Below the pieces are notes generated by a model. It searched no databases, was not told the DNA's origin, and saw only the letters and a program-made list of their open reading frames with translations. From Rhodovulum sp. MB263 (GTDB taxonomy: Bacteria; Pseudomonadota; Alphaproteobacteria; Rhodobacterales; Rhodobacteraceae), in NCBI RefSeq assembly GCF_002073975.1, contig NZ_CP020384.1:930001-994000 (forward strand): 64,000 bases of DNA. The letters are read 5' to 3'. This document shows positions 57,583 through 64,000 of this stretch, in pieces (position 1 is the first letter of the stretch; each line of letters begins with the position of its first letter). Position numbers and translations under genes: made by a program.

Positions 57583-60072
57583 ATGAAGACCCATGTCAAA
57601 GCTCTGGTGGTCGGCGGCGGTGCCGTCGGAACCTCGATCGCGTATCATCTCGCCCGCGCAGGCTGGGACACGATGCTGCTGGAACGCGACGAGCTGACCT
57701 CGGGGTCGACCTGGCATGCGGCGGGGCTTTTGCCCTATTTCAACATGTCCTTCGCGACGACCCATATCCATGACTACTCGATCAGGTTCTACAAGACGCT
57801 CGAGGCCGAGACCGGTCTGAACCCCGGCTTCAGCGTGGTGGGCAACCTGCGCATGGCGCAGACCCAGGCACGGATGGACGAATACAGGCTTTACGCCAGC
57901 ACGGCCGAAACCTGCGGCGTGCCCTATGAATGGCTCGCGCCCGCCCAGATGAAGGAACGCTGGCCGCTGTTGCGGACCGAGGATCTGGTGGGGGCGATCT
58001 TCCATCCGACCGACGGCTATATCAATCCTGCCGACGTCACCCAGGCGATGGCCAAGGGCGCGCGCCAGCTTGGCGCGGTGATCGAGCGCAAATGGCAGGT
58101 CGACGGTTATGACTGGACCGGGTCGGAATGGCGGGTGAGCCTGACGAAGATGGCCGAGAGGGGCGGGAACCTCGTCCCCACCGGGGAACAGACCGTCATC
58201 ACTGCCGAACATGTCGTCACCGCCACCGGCAACCATGCCCAGCGCACGGCGCGGCTTCTGGGGCTGAAGATCCCGGCCATTCCGGTCGAGCATCAGTATA
58301 TCGTGACCGAACCCGATCCGGCTCTGGTCGCATGGCGCAAGGCCGGCAATCCCGAACACCCGGTCCTGCGCGATGCCGATGCCAAATGGTATGTGCGCGA
58401 GGAACGCGGCGGCTGGATCCTCGGCCCCTATGAACGCGGCGCGCCCGTGCGCTTTGCCTATGGTTGCCCCGACAGTTTCCGCGCCGATCTGTTCCCGCTC
58501 GATCTGGAGAGGATCGAGGAGGAATACATGTCGATGATCCACCGGCTCCCGAGTTCGGAAACGGTGGGGCTCAAGGACGATTTCAACGGCCCGATCTGCT
58601 ATACCCCCGATGGCAACCCGCTCCTGGGGCCGGCGCCGGGGCGTCGCAACATGTGGCTGGCCGAGGGCTTTTCCTTCGGGATCACCGCCGCCGGGGGCAG
58701 CGGGCATTACCTCTCGCAGCTGATGACCGAGGGCGAGGCCGAGATCGACATGGGCGCGCTCGACCCCCGCCGCTACGGGTCCTGGATGACGACCGATTAT
58801 GCCGTCACCAAGAACGAGGAGGCCTATGAGCATGTCTATATCCTGCACCATCCCGACGAGGAACGCCCCGCCGCGCGGCCGCTGAGGACAGCGCCCTGCT
58901 ATGACCGGATGAAGGCGCTGGGCGCGCAGTTCGGGCAGGTGAATGGCTGGGAGCGACCGAATTATTTCGCCCCCGAAGGCTTCGACGACCATGCCGCGCG
59001 CAGTTTCCGGCGCGGCGGCTGGTGGCAATATGCCGAGGCCGAGGCCCGGGCGATCCGCGAGACGGCGGGGCTGATCGACGCCACCGCCTTTGCCAAGCAT
59101 GTCGTGCGCGGTCCCGGGGCGACGGCCTTCCTCGACTGGTTCACCTGCAACAGGTTGCCGAAGGTTGGGCGGGTCAACCTGACCTATGCCCTCAGCGTCG
59201 CAGGCACGGTCAGGACCGAATACACCATCGTCCGTCAGGCCGAGGACGTCTATTATCTGGTCTCGGCCGGGGCCTGGCACGCCTATGACGAGGATTTCCT
59301 GCTGAAGGCGGTCGAGGACAAGGCGGCCGAGTTCGGTACGGTGATCGTCGAGGACGTCACAACGCGCCATGGCGTCTTCGCGCTGGCAGGACCCAATGCG
59401 CGGGCGATCCTGGCCGGCCTGATCCGCGATGCCGACCCGGCGACGGCGCTGTCGAACAAGCGCTTCCCCTGGCTGTCGGCGCGGCAGATCGAGCTGGGCA
59501 TGGTCCCGGTCAACGCGCTTCGGGTGGCCTATACCGGCGAGCTGGGCTGGGAGTTGCACCACCCGATCGAGATGCAGAACCATCTCTTCGACCGGCTGAT
59601 GGAAGCGGGCGCCGCGCATGGGCTGAAACCGGTGGGGGCGCGGGCGCAGAACTGGCTTCGGCAGGAGAAAAGCTACCGCGCCTTCGGCACCGAACTGGGG
59701 CGCGATGCGACGCCGCTCGAGGCCGGGCTCGACCGCTTCGTCGATCTCACGAAGGACTTCCATGGCAAGGCGGCGATGCAGGCCAGGGGCATCCGCTCGA
59801 CATGCGTCACGCTGCTGATCGACGGACCCGAAGATGCCGACCCATGGGGGCGCGAGGCGCTATATGACGGCGAGATCCGGGTCGGACGGCTGACCTCGGG
59901 CGGCTGGTCGGTGGCTTTCGGCAAGTCCATCGGCATGGGCTATGTGCGGCCCGATTTGGCAAAGCCGGGTACGCGTCTGAGCGTCAGGATGTTCGATGCG
60001 CTCTGGACGGCCGAGGTGGTCGGGGACAGCCCCCACGACCCGTCGAACGCGCGGATCCGGGCGGACGGCTAG
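57583..60072 (+). CDS. Dimethylglycine/sarcosine dehydrogenase-like flavoprotein with GcvT domains
   Basis: An 829-residue two-part enzyme. The N-terminal DAO-type flavoprotein has VVGGGAVGTSIAYHLARAG (10-28) and SGSTWHAAGLLP, whose H45 is the covalent-FAD position of dimethylglycine dehydrogenases. The C-terminal half is an aminomethyltransferase (GcvT) region with RGGWWQYAEAEARAIRETAGLIDATAFAKHVVRGPGA, IVEDVTTRHGVFALAGPNAR, YTGELGWELHHP and EKSYRAFGTELGRDATPLEAGL. It would oxidatively demethylate a methylated amine and pass the C1 unit to tetrahydrofolate. The exact substrate is open. AGGAG precedes the start. Confidence 0.88.
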   Translation: MKTHVKALVVGGGAVGTSIAYHLARAGWDTMLLERDELTSGSTWHAAGLLPYFNMSFATTHIHDYSIRFYKTLEAETGLNPGFSVVGNLRMAQTQARMDEYRLYASTAETCGVPYEWLAPAQMKERWPLLRTEDLVGAIFHPTDGYINPADVTQAMAKGARQLGAVIERKWQVDGYDWTGSEWRVSLTKMAERGGNLVPTGEQTVITAEHVVTATGNHAQRTARLLGLKIPAIPVEHQYIVTEPDPALVAWRKAGNPEHPVLRDADAKWYVREERGGWILGPYERGAPVRFAYGCPDSFRADLFPLDLERIEEEYMSMIHRLPSSETVGLKDDFNGPICYTPDGNPLLGPAPGRRNMWLAEGFSFGITAAGGSGHYLSQLMTEGEAEIDMGALDPRRYGSWMTTDYAVTKNEEAYEHVYILHHPDEERPAARPLRTAPCYDRMKALGAQFGQVNGWERPNYFAPEGFDDHAARSFRRGGWWQYAEAEARAIRETAGLIDATAFAKHVVRGPGATAFLDWFTCNRLPKVGRVNLTYALSVAGTVRTEYTIVRQAEDVYYLVSAGAWHAYDEDFLLKAVEDKAAEFGTVIVEDVTTRHGVFALAGPNARAILAGLIRDADPATALSNKRFPWLSARQIELGMVPVNALRVAYTGELGWELHHPIEMQNHLFDRLMEAGAAHGLKPVGARAQNWLRQEKSYRAFGTELGRDATPLEAGLDRFVDLTKDFHGKAAMQARGIRSTCVTLLIDGPEDADPWGREALYDGEIRVGRLTSGGWSVAFGKSIGMGYVRPDLAKPGTRLSVRMFDALWTAEVVGDSPHDPSNARIRADG

Positions 60073-60096
60073 CCGTCTCGCCGCCGGTTCCGTCGG

Positions 60097-60570
60097 TCAG
60101 CGGGCGGAGACGTCCCAGAGCGTGAGCCGCCCGTCGCCGTCGCGGTCATGCATCGCGAACCATTCATAGGCGGCCAGCCGGAACTCGGAGAGATCGATGA
60201 GGCCGTCGCCATTCAGATCGTTGCGCATCAGCTTCTGCCCCATGACGATGACCCTGCGCTCCGAGGCCTGCTCGCCGCGGAAATAGGCCAGCGGACCGCG
60301 CGCATGATCGAAAGCCGCGGCCTCGGCGGCGTCGATCCGGCCGTCGCCATTGGTGTCGAAGCTGGCGAAGATCCGGCGCGCCTGGGCCTGCAATTCGTAG
60401 CGGGAGATCGTGCCGCTGCGGTTGGCGTCCCATTTCTCGTAGAGAATCGGAGCGCGCTGGGGCTCGGCGCCCGCAGCATTGGCCACACCACCGGCCGCAT
60501 TGGCGGAGCCTGCGGCAAGGGCAAGAACGAGGCCCGGAAGGGCAAGGACGGAAAGGGTGGGGCGGCGCAT
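60097..60570 (-). CDS. Exported four-EF-hand calcium-binding protein
   Basis: A 157-residue protein with a signal peptide (MRRPTLSVLALPGLVLALAA, cleavage near ANA) and four EF-hand loops: DANRSGTISRYE (48-59), DTNGDGRIDAAE (72-83), DLNGDGLIDLSE (118-129) and DRDGDGRLTLWD (142-153). Loops 2-4 are near consensus; loop 1 has serine and arginine changes. Likely a periplasmic calcium buffer or sensor. AAGGAG precedes the start. Confidence 0.9.
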   Translation of the reverse strand: MRRPTLSVLALPGLVLALAAGSANAAGGVANAAGAEPQRAPILYEKWDANRSGTISRYELQAQARRIFASFDTNGDGRIDAAEAAAFDHARGPLAYFRGEQASERRVIVMGQKLMRNDLNGDGLIDLSEFRLAAYEWFAMHDRDGDGRLTLWDVSAR

Positions 60571-60674
60571 CGGAGGACTCCTTGGAACGCTGTGTCCAAG
60601 AGGTAGTCGCATCCGGTGCCTGCGGCAACTGCAACCGGGGCAGGGCGCCCCGAGGCGCCCCGGCCCCTTCGGGC

Positions 60675-61031
60675 CTATTCGGCGGCCTGCGCCTTTTCCT
60701 CGGTCAGCTGGTCGTAGCATTCCATCGCTTCGGCCGCGTACATCATGGCCGGACCGCCGCCCATCTGGATCGCCATGGCCAGCACATCGCCGACCTCTTC
60801 GCGGCTGGCACCGACCCGCACCAGGGCCTCCATATGCAGCACGATGCAGGCCTGGCAGCGCTGGGTGATCGCAATGCCGAGGGCGATGAATTCCTTGGTC
60901 TTGAAGTCGAGCTCGCCGCCTTCCTTCACGGCTTTGCCAAGCGCTCCGAACGCCTTGGTCTGGTCTGGAAGGGCCTTGTTCAGCCGGCGCAGCTGATCCT
61001 TGGTGCCATCGCGTTTTGCGGTCCAGTCCAT
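60675..61031 (-). CDS. Carboxymuconolactone decarboxylase/AhpD-like protein
   Basis: A 118-residue all-helical CMD-family protein with the AhpD-like active-site motif C59-x2-C62-x3-H66 (QRCQACIVLHMEAL), followed by GASREEVGDVLAMAIQMGGGPAMMYAAEA. The CxxC arrangement is that of alkylhydroperoxidase-type members rather than true decarboxylases, so a peroxidase or redox role is more likely. It reads toward the EF-hand gene with about 100 bp of GC-rich inverted repeats between. Confidence 0.88.
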   Translation of the reverse strand: MDWTAKRDGTKDQLRRLNKALPDQTKAFGALGKAVKEGGELDFKTKEFIALGIAITQRCQACIVLHMEALVRVGASREEVGDVLAMAIQMGGGPAMMYAAEAMECYDQLTEEKAQAAE

Positions 61032-61085
61032 GTCTGTCTCCTCTGCTCCGAAGATGAGTCGGAAATGCGATTTACACTGACCTAA

Positions 61086-61766
61086 TTAACGGTTCCGTTG
61101 CGCGATCACAGGGGGCTGGCGGAAAATTATTGTCAGGTTATTCGCAGGCATGGAAATCTGTGCCTCAAGCGTCAGCCCTGCCGCCCCGCCGCGCGCCGCG
61201 ATCCAGGCCACCGGCTTGTAGCCGATATCGGGGTCCTGGGCGATCAGGCTGGCATGGAAGGCCGCGTCGCCCGGGCTGGCAAAACCGTCATCGCGCAGGA
61301 AGGGGCCGTAGAGGGCCAGAACGCCGCCGGGGGCCAGCGCCCGGGCGGCCTCTTCGATCAGGGTCCGGGCCTCCGCATCGGAGACCAGATGCAGGATGTT
61401 GCTGGCAAAGATCAGGTCCTGCCCGGCCCGGGCAGCGCCCCAGTCCGGCTGGCAGGCGTCCAGTTCCAGCGCGGGGCGAAGGTTCGGCCGCGCCGCGTCC
61501 GCCGCCCAGGCATCGATCGAGGCACGGCGCCACGGGTCTATCTCGGTCGGTTGCCAGATGAGGCCCGGAAGCCGGGCAGCCAGGCGCACCGCATGTTCGC
61601 CGGTGCCCGAGGCCAGTTCCAGCGCGCGGCCCCGCGCCGGCGCCACGCGTTCCAGCACCGCGCAGATCGCCTCGGCATTGCGTCGGGCGGAGGGGGCGCT
61701 GAGCCGCCCGTCCGTGTCCGGCGTCGCGGCCGAGGCGCTGTGGGGCAGGATCAGCCGCTTCGGCAT
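61086..61766 (-). CDS. DUF938 SAM-dependent methyltransferase
   Basis: A 226-residue class I methyltransferase of the DUF938 family. It has SAPSARRNAEAICAVLERVAP, motif I ALELASGTGEHAVRLA, WQPTEIDPWRRASIDAW, ASNILHLVSDAEARTLIEEA and FLRDDGFASPGDAAFHASL. The substrate is unknown. Its ATG overlaps the stop of the FAD oxidoreductase by one base, so the two are coupled. Confidence 0.85.
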   Translation of the reverse strand: MPKRLILPHSASAATPDTDGRLSAPSARRNAEAICAVLERVAPARGRALELASGTGEHAVRLAARLPGLIWQPTEIDPWRRASIDAWAADAARPNLRPALELDACQPDWGAARAGQDLIFASNILHLVSDAEARTLIEEAARALAPGGVLALYGPFLRDDGFASPGDAAFHASLIAQDPDIGYKPVAWIAARGGAAGLTLEAQISMPANNLTIIFRQPPVIAQRNR

Positions 61767-62845
61767 CAGCCGAACCGGGCCGGGCTGAAAGCGGGCTCGA
61801 GGGCGCGCCGAAGCTCGGAGGCGCGGTCGCCGAGTATATCGGCGGCAAGCGCGCTGGCCGCAGGCGAGGTCTGGATGCCGAAACCGCCCTGTCCCGCATG
61901 CCAGAAGAAGTCCGGATCGCGCGGATCGGGCCCGATGACCAGCAGCCGGTCGGGCGCGAAGGTGCGCAGGCCGGCCCAGTTGGCCTCGACCCGCGTCACC
62001 GGCTCGGTCACCATCTCCTGATAGCGGTCCAGCCCCTCGGCCAGCACCATGTCGTCGGCATAGGCATCATGCGGCGGCATCGGGTCCTCTTCGGCGGGCG
62101 AGACCAGAAGCTTGCCCGCTTCGGGCTTGCAATACCAGCGTTCGCCCGCGCCGATCACCATCGGCCAGGTCCGGATATCGTGGCCTGCGGGGGCCGGAAG
62201 CTGTGCCATCGAGCGGCGCATCGGGATCAAGCCCAGCGGTCTCAGCCCGGCCAGTCGCGCGACCTCGTCGGCCCAGGCGCCGGCGGCATTCACCAGGATC
62301 CGGGCTTCGGCAAGCTCGTCTCCGGCCTGGACCTGCCAGCCGGTCGCGAGCCGGGCAATGGCGGTGATCCGGCGGCCGGTCTCGATGCTGCCGCCCTGGG
62401 CGCGGATCTCGCGGGCGAAATTCTGCAGCAGGCGGTCGGTATCGATGTCCCAGGCGCGCGTGGTGATCCCGGCAAAGGCGAGCGGCGCCGGCGCGAGGAT
62501 CGGCACCCGTGCCCGGGCCTCGGCGGGAGAGATCGGCGCCAGCGCCATCCGACGGCAATTCCGCTCGAAGGCGGCGCGGTCTTCGGCCCGGGCGATCACC
62601 ATCAGGTCCCGGGGCGTCAGCACGCCGCCATTGGCGGTCTCGTGATAGGCGCGTCCTGCACGGTTCAGCGTCACGATTTCGGGCGCGCCGAGGCATTCGT
62701 CGTACAGCGCCGCCGACCGGCCCGAGGCGTGGTAGCCAAGGGCCTTCTCGGCCTCGAAAAGCCTGACACGGCCCAGATGCGACAGCCGTGCGCCGACCGA
62801 GACCCCGGCGATACCGCCGCCGATGACAATGAAATCCGTCTTCAT
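61766..62845 (-). CDS. FAD-dependent amino-acid/amine oxidase-like protein
   Basis: A 359-residue DAO-fold flavoprotein: Rossmann motif VIGGGIAGVSVGARL (7-21), the second-strand glutamate in LFEAEKALG, GYHASGRSAALYDE, NAAGAWADEVARLAGL and a C-terminal HAGQGGFGIQTSPAASALAADI. This pattern matches D-amino-acid/glycine/sarcosine-type oxidases, often annotated as hydroxyglutarate or D-arginine dehydrogenase relatives. The first gene of a two-gene operon with the DUF938 methyltransferase. Start at 62845 (MKTDFIVIGGG). Confidence 0.85.
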   Translation of the reverse strand: MKTDFIVIGGGIAGVSVGARLSHLGRVRLFEAEKALGYHASGRSAALYDECLGAPEIVTLNRAGRAYHETANGGVLTPRDLMVIARAEDRAAFERNCRRMALAPISPAEARARVPILAPAPLAFAGITTRAWDIDTDRLLQNFAREIRAQGGSIETGRRITAIARLATGWQVQAGDELAEARILVNAAGAWADEVARLAGLRPLGLIPMRRSMAQLPAPAGHDIRTWPMVIGAGERWYCKPEAGKLLVSPAEEDPMPPHDAYADDMVLAEGLDRYQEMVTEPVTRVEANWAGLRTFAPDRLLVIGPDPRDPDFFWHAGQGGFGIQTSPAASALAADILGDRASELRRALEPAFSPARFG

Positions 62846-63174
62846 GATGCGAGATAAGCACAAGCGCGCGGCAGAGGGAATCCCTGCCACATGTCGCTCT
62901 CGCGACGGCGGGCGAGGGGACGCGGTCGGTCTTTGCCCATGTCCTCGGCATATGAGCGACTGTCCCGACCGGCCCGACCGTCATGATCCGGCCCGACATT
63001 CCGAAGACCGGCGCCGCGTGGTGGTGTCAGGGAACGCATGCCCCGCCCCGGGATCTGCCCGGCAAGGGCTGCCGTGGGCCTTGTTCCGCAAAAATATCAT
63101 ATCGGTCCGGGCCATCAGATCCCGGTGTATCGCCCCTGGCTTCCGTCACTGTCCGATTTGCGGGGAGGTGATCA
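62846..63174. other. Intergenic region, nothing identified
   Basis: No credible gene. The promoter of the FAD oxidoreductase must lie at the left end on the minus strand. At the right end the sequence passes into the transposase remnant without a visible terminal inverted repeat. Confidence 0.4.
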
Positions 63175-63587
63175 CCCTTCTACCGCGATCTGGATCTGCC
63201 GGTGAAAGCCGTATTGACCGGGCGAGCCATTGCAGACGCCACCGGTTCGAGGCCGATGGCGGGCGACCGCGAATTCTGCGGCACCGAAAAGCACCCCTGA
63301 GAGCTCTATCCCGAGCTCAACGTCATCGGGCACCGCCGCACCAGGGGGAACGCCGAAAGACCAACGGCTTCGTCGAGCGCTTCAACGGCACAGTGCTGGA
63401 GGAGTTCTTCCGCGTGAAGATGCGCAAGACCTTCTACGAGACCCTCAAAGCGCTCCGGACCGATCTCGGCGCCCGCCTCGTCCACTACAACACCGAGCGC
63501 CCGCATCCGGGGTGTCGCAACATGGGACGCAGCCCCATCGAGACTGTCACGTCATTCCTCAGTCAGGAAGGTCAAGCGGATACGTAA
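63175..63587 (+). pseudogene. Broken IS481-type transposase fragment
   Basis: The C-terminal half of a DDE integrase-core transposase is spread over two frames. Frame 1 (from 63175) reads PFYRDLDLPVKAVLT, then a degenerate stretch, REFCGTEKHP, an in-frame TGA at 63298-63300 where relatives have a tyrosine codon (recalled), and ELYPELNVIGHRRTR. A frameshift near 63345-63360 moves to a second frame with TNGFVERFNGTVLEEFFRVK to SPIETVTSFLSQEG and a stop at 63585-63587. The wording TNGFVERFNGTVLEEFF is characteristic of IS481/IS3-like elements. The N-terminal half and first catalytic residues are missing. Confidence 0.85.
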
Positions 63588-64000
63588 GCAGCCGAGAAGA
63601 TTTCGATCGTGGCTGTCTTCACGTCACGAAGCCCGCACAAGCCGAAGGCACGGATCAGGCTTGGCGACGAGCCCACATCGTGATGCGCATGCAAAATCCA
63701 ATCTCTGCAGGAAATCGACATCGGCGAGGTCTTCCGCATCCATGCCGCCGCGGTCTGCATGGGATACACCGGCTTGTTCAGCTCGGTCCTGTCAGGGTGC
63801 CGTAGCAAATCGTCCCGAGGCATGAACATGCACGGCCGACACATAGGGGAGGGCTCCAACATCGCAATGTCATCAAGATCATCATCAGGATCGGCACAAT
63901 TCTTGACTATTTAAATAAGTTACTGTCTGTCTAGAGCCATCACCTTGTCTTGCGGATCGTGGCGGATGGCCCTTACTGTTGCCCCATGCGGCGGCGCCCC
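63588..64000. other. Right-end region without a confident gene
   Basis: Minus-strand ORF 63572-63862 (96 residues, many prolines, methionines and cysteines) overlaps the transposase remnant and has no recognisable domain; I do not call it a gene. The segment 63895-63935 is AT-rich (TTGACT, TTTAAATAA) and may be a promoter for a gene beyond the window. Confidence 0.35.

Noticed and set aside
60571-60674. Terminator between the AhpD-like and EF-hand genes
   Set aside because: Several GC inverted repeats (GGCGCC/GGCGCC type) are present but overlap each other and lack any T-rich tract, so no specific terminator is claimed.
63572-63862. Minus-strand 96-residue ORF
   Set aside because: Overlaps the transposase remnant and shows no family features.

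Overview
The window is GC-rich, densely packed chromosomal DNA of an alphaproteobacterium, almost certainly Rhodobacteraceae (Rhodobacter/Rhodovulum-like). This is inferred from the close-spaced arrangement mdh / malyl-CoA thioesterase / mesaconyl-CoA hydratase / sdhCDAB / ethylmalonyl-CoA mutase / crotonyl-CoA carboxylase-reductase, an RpoHII-type sigma factor, a glnD-murJ-trpS cluster and the overall protein style. No rRNA, tRNA, CRISPR array or prophage was seen.

Region 1 (1-20280) is a central-carbon block. After a truncated PAS-domain protein come malate dehydrogenase and a TSUP transporter. An ethylmalonyl-CoA pathway and TCA run follows: mcl2, nnrU, a DUF1737 gene, mch, a membrane-anchored unknown, sdhC, sdhD and sdhA. 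Two glycosyltransferase-like genes split sdhA from sdhB. An APC-like permease and a DUF1989 gene follow, then deoD and ecm on the minus strand, divergent from ccr. A quorum-sensing module (small conserved ORF, luxR, luxI with a candidate lux box) lies directly downstream of ccr. Together these genes would convert C2 units through crotonyl-, ethylmalonyl- and mesaconyl-CoA to glyoxylate, propionyl-CoA and malate, and connect them to succinate and malate oxidation.

Region 2 (20322-33216) holds a RecD/UvrD-like helicase, an SDR, a TSUP plus TIGR02186 pair, a complete purine-nucleoside-type ABC importer (BMP, two-domain ATPase, two permeases), and rimI-tsaB-nfu with a candidate Irr iron-control box in the nfu promoter. 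A universal stress protein, a branched-chain aminotransferase and a VOC protein complete it.

Region 3 (33217-42870) is housekeeping: trpS, a rhomboid that lacks its catalytic residues, murJ, glnD, a PBP-activator-like lipoprotein, rsmI, yraN and gshB. Region 4 (42871-44800) looks like a small accessory insertion. It has about 700 bp without a recognisable gene, then a TetR regulator with a near-ideal operator-promoter and a membrane protein.

Region 5 (44838-57469) has yifB/comM, a GST, rpoHII-chaN, coaBC-dut-thiF, a CDF transporter, an SH3 protein, a 2-hydroxyacid dehydrogenase and two tandem paralogous GT-C glycosyltransferases. Region 6 (57583-64000) has a dimethylglycine-dehydrogenase-like flavoprotein, a four-EF-hand protein, an AhpD-like protein, a DUF938 methyltransferase, an FAD oxidoreductase and a broken IS481-type transposase. 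The last 0.4 kb is without a confident gene.

I found no clearly new defence or biosynthetic system. The most unusual items are the glycosyltransferase pair inside sdh, the regulatory palindromes upstream of sdhC, quorum sensing next to ccr, the pseudo-rhomboid, and several palindromic sites that make specific predictions.
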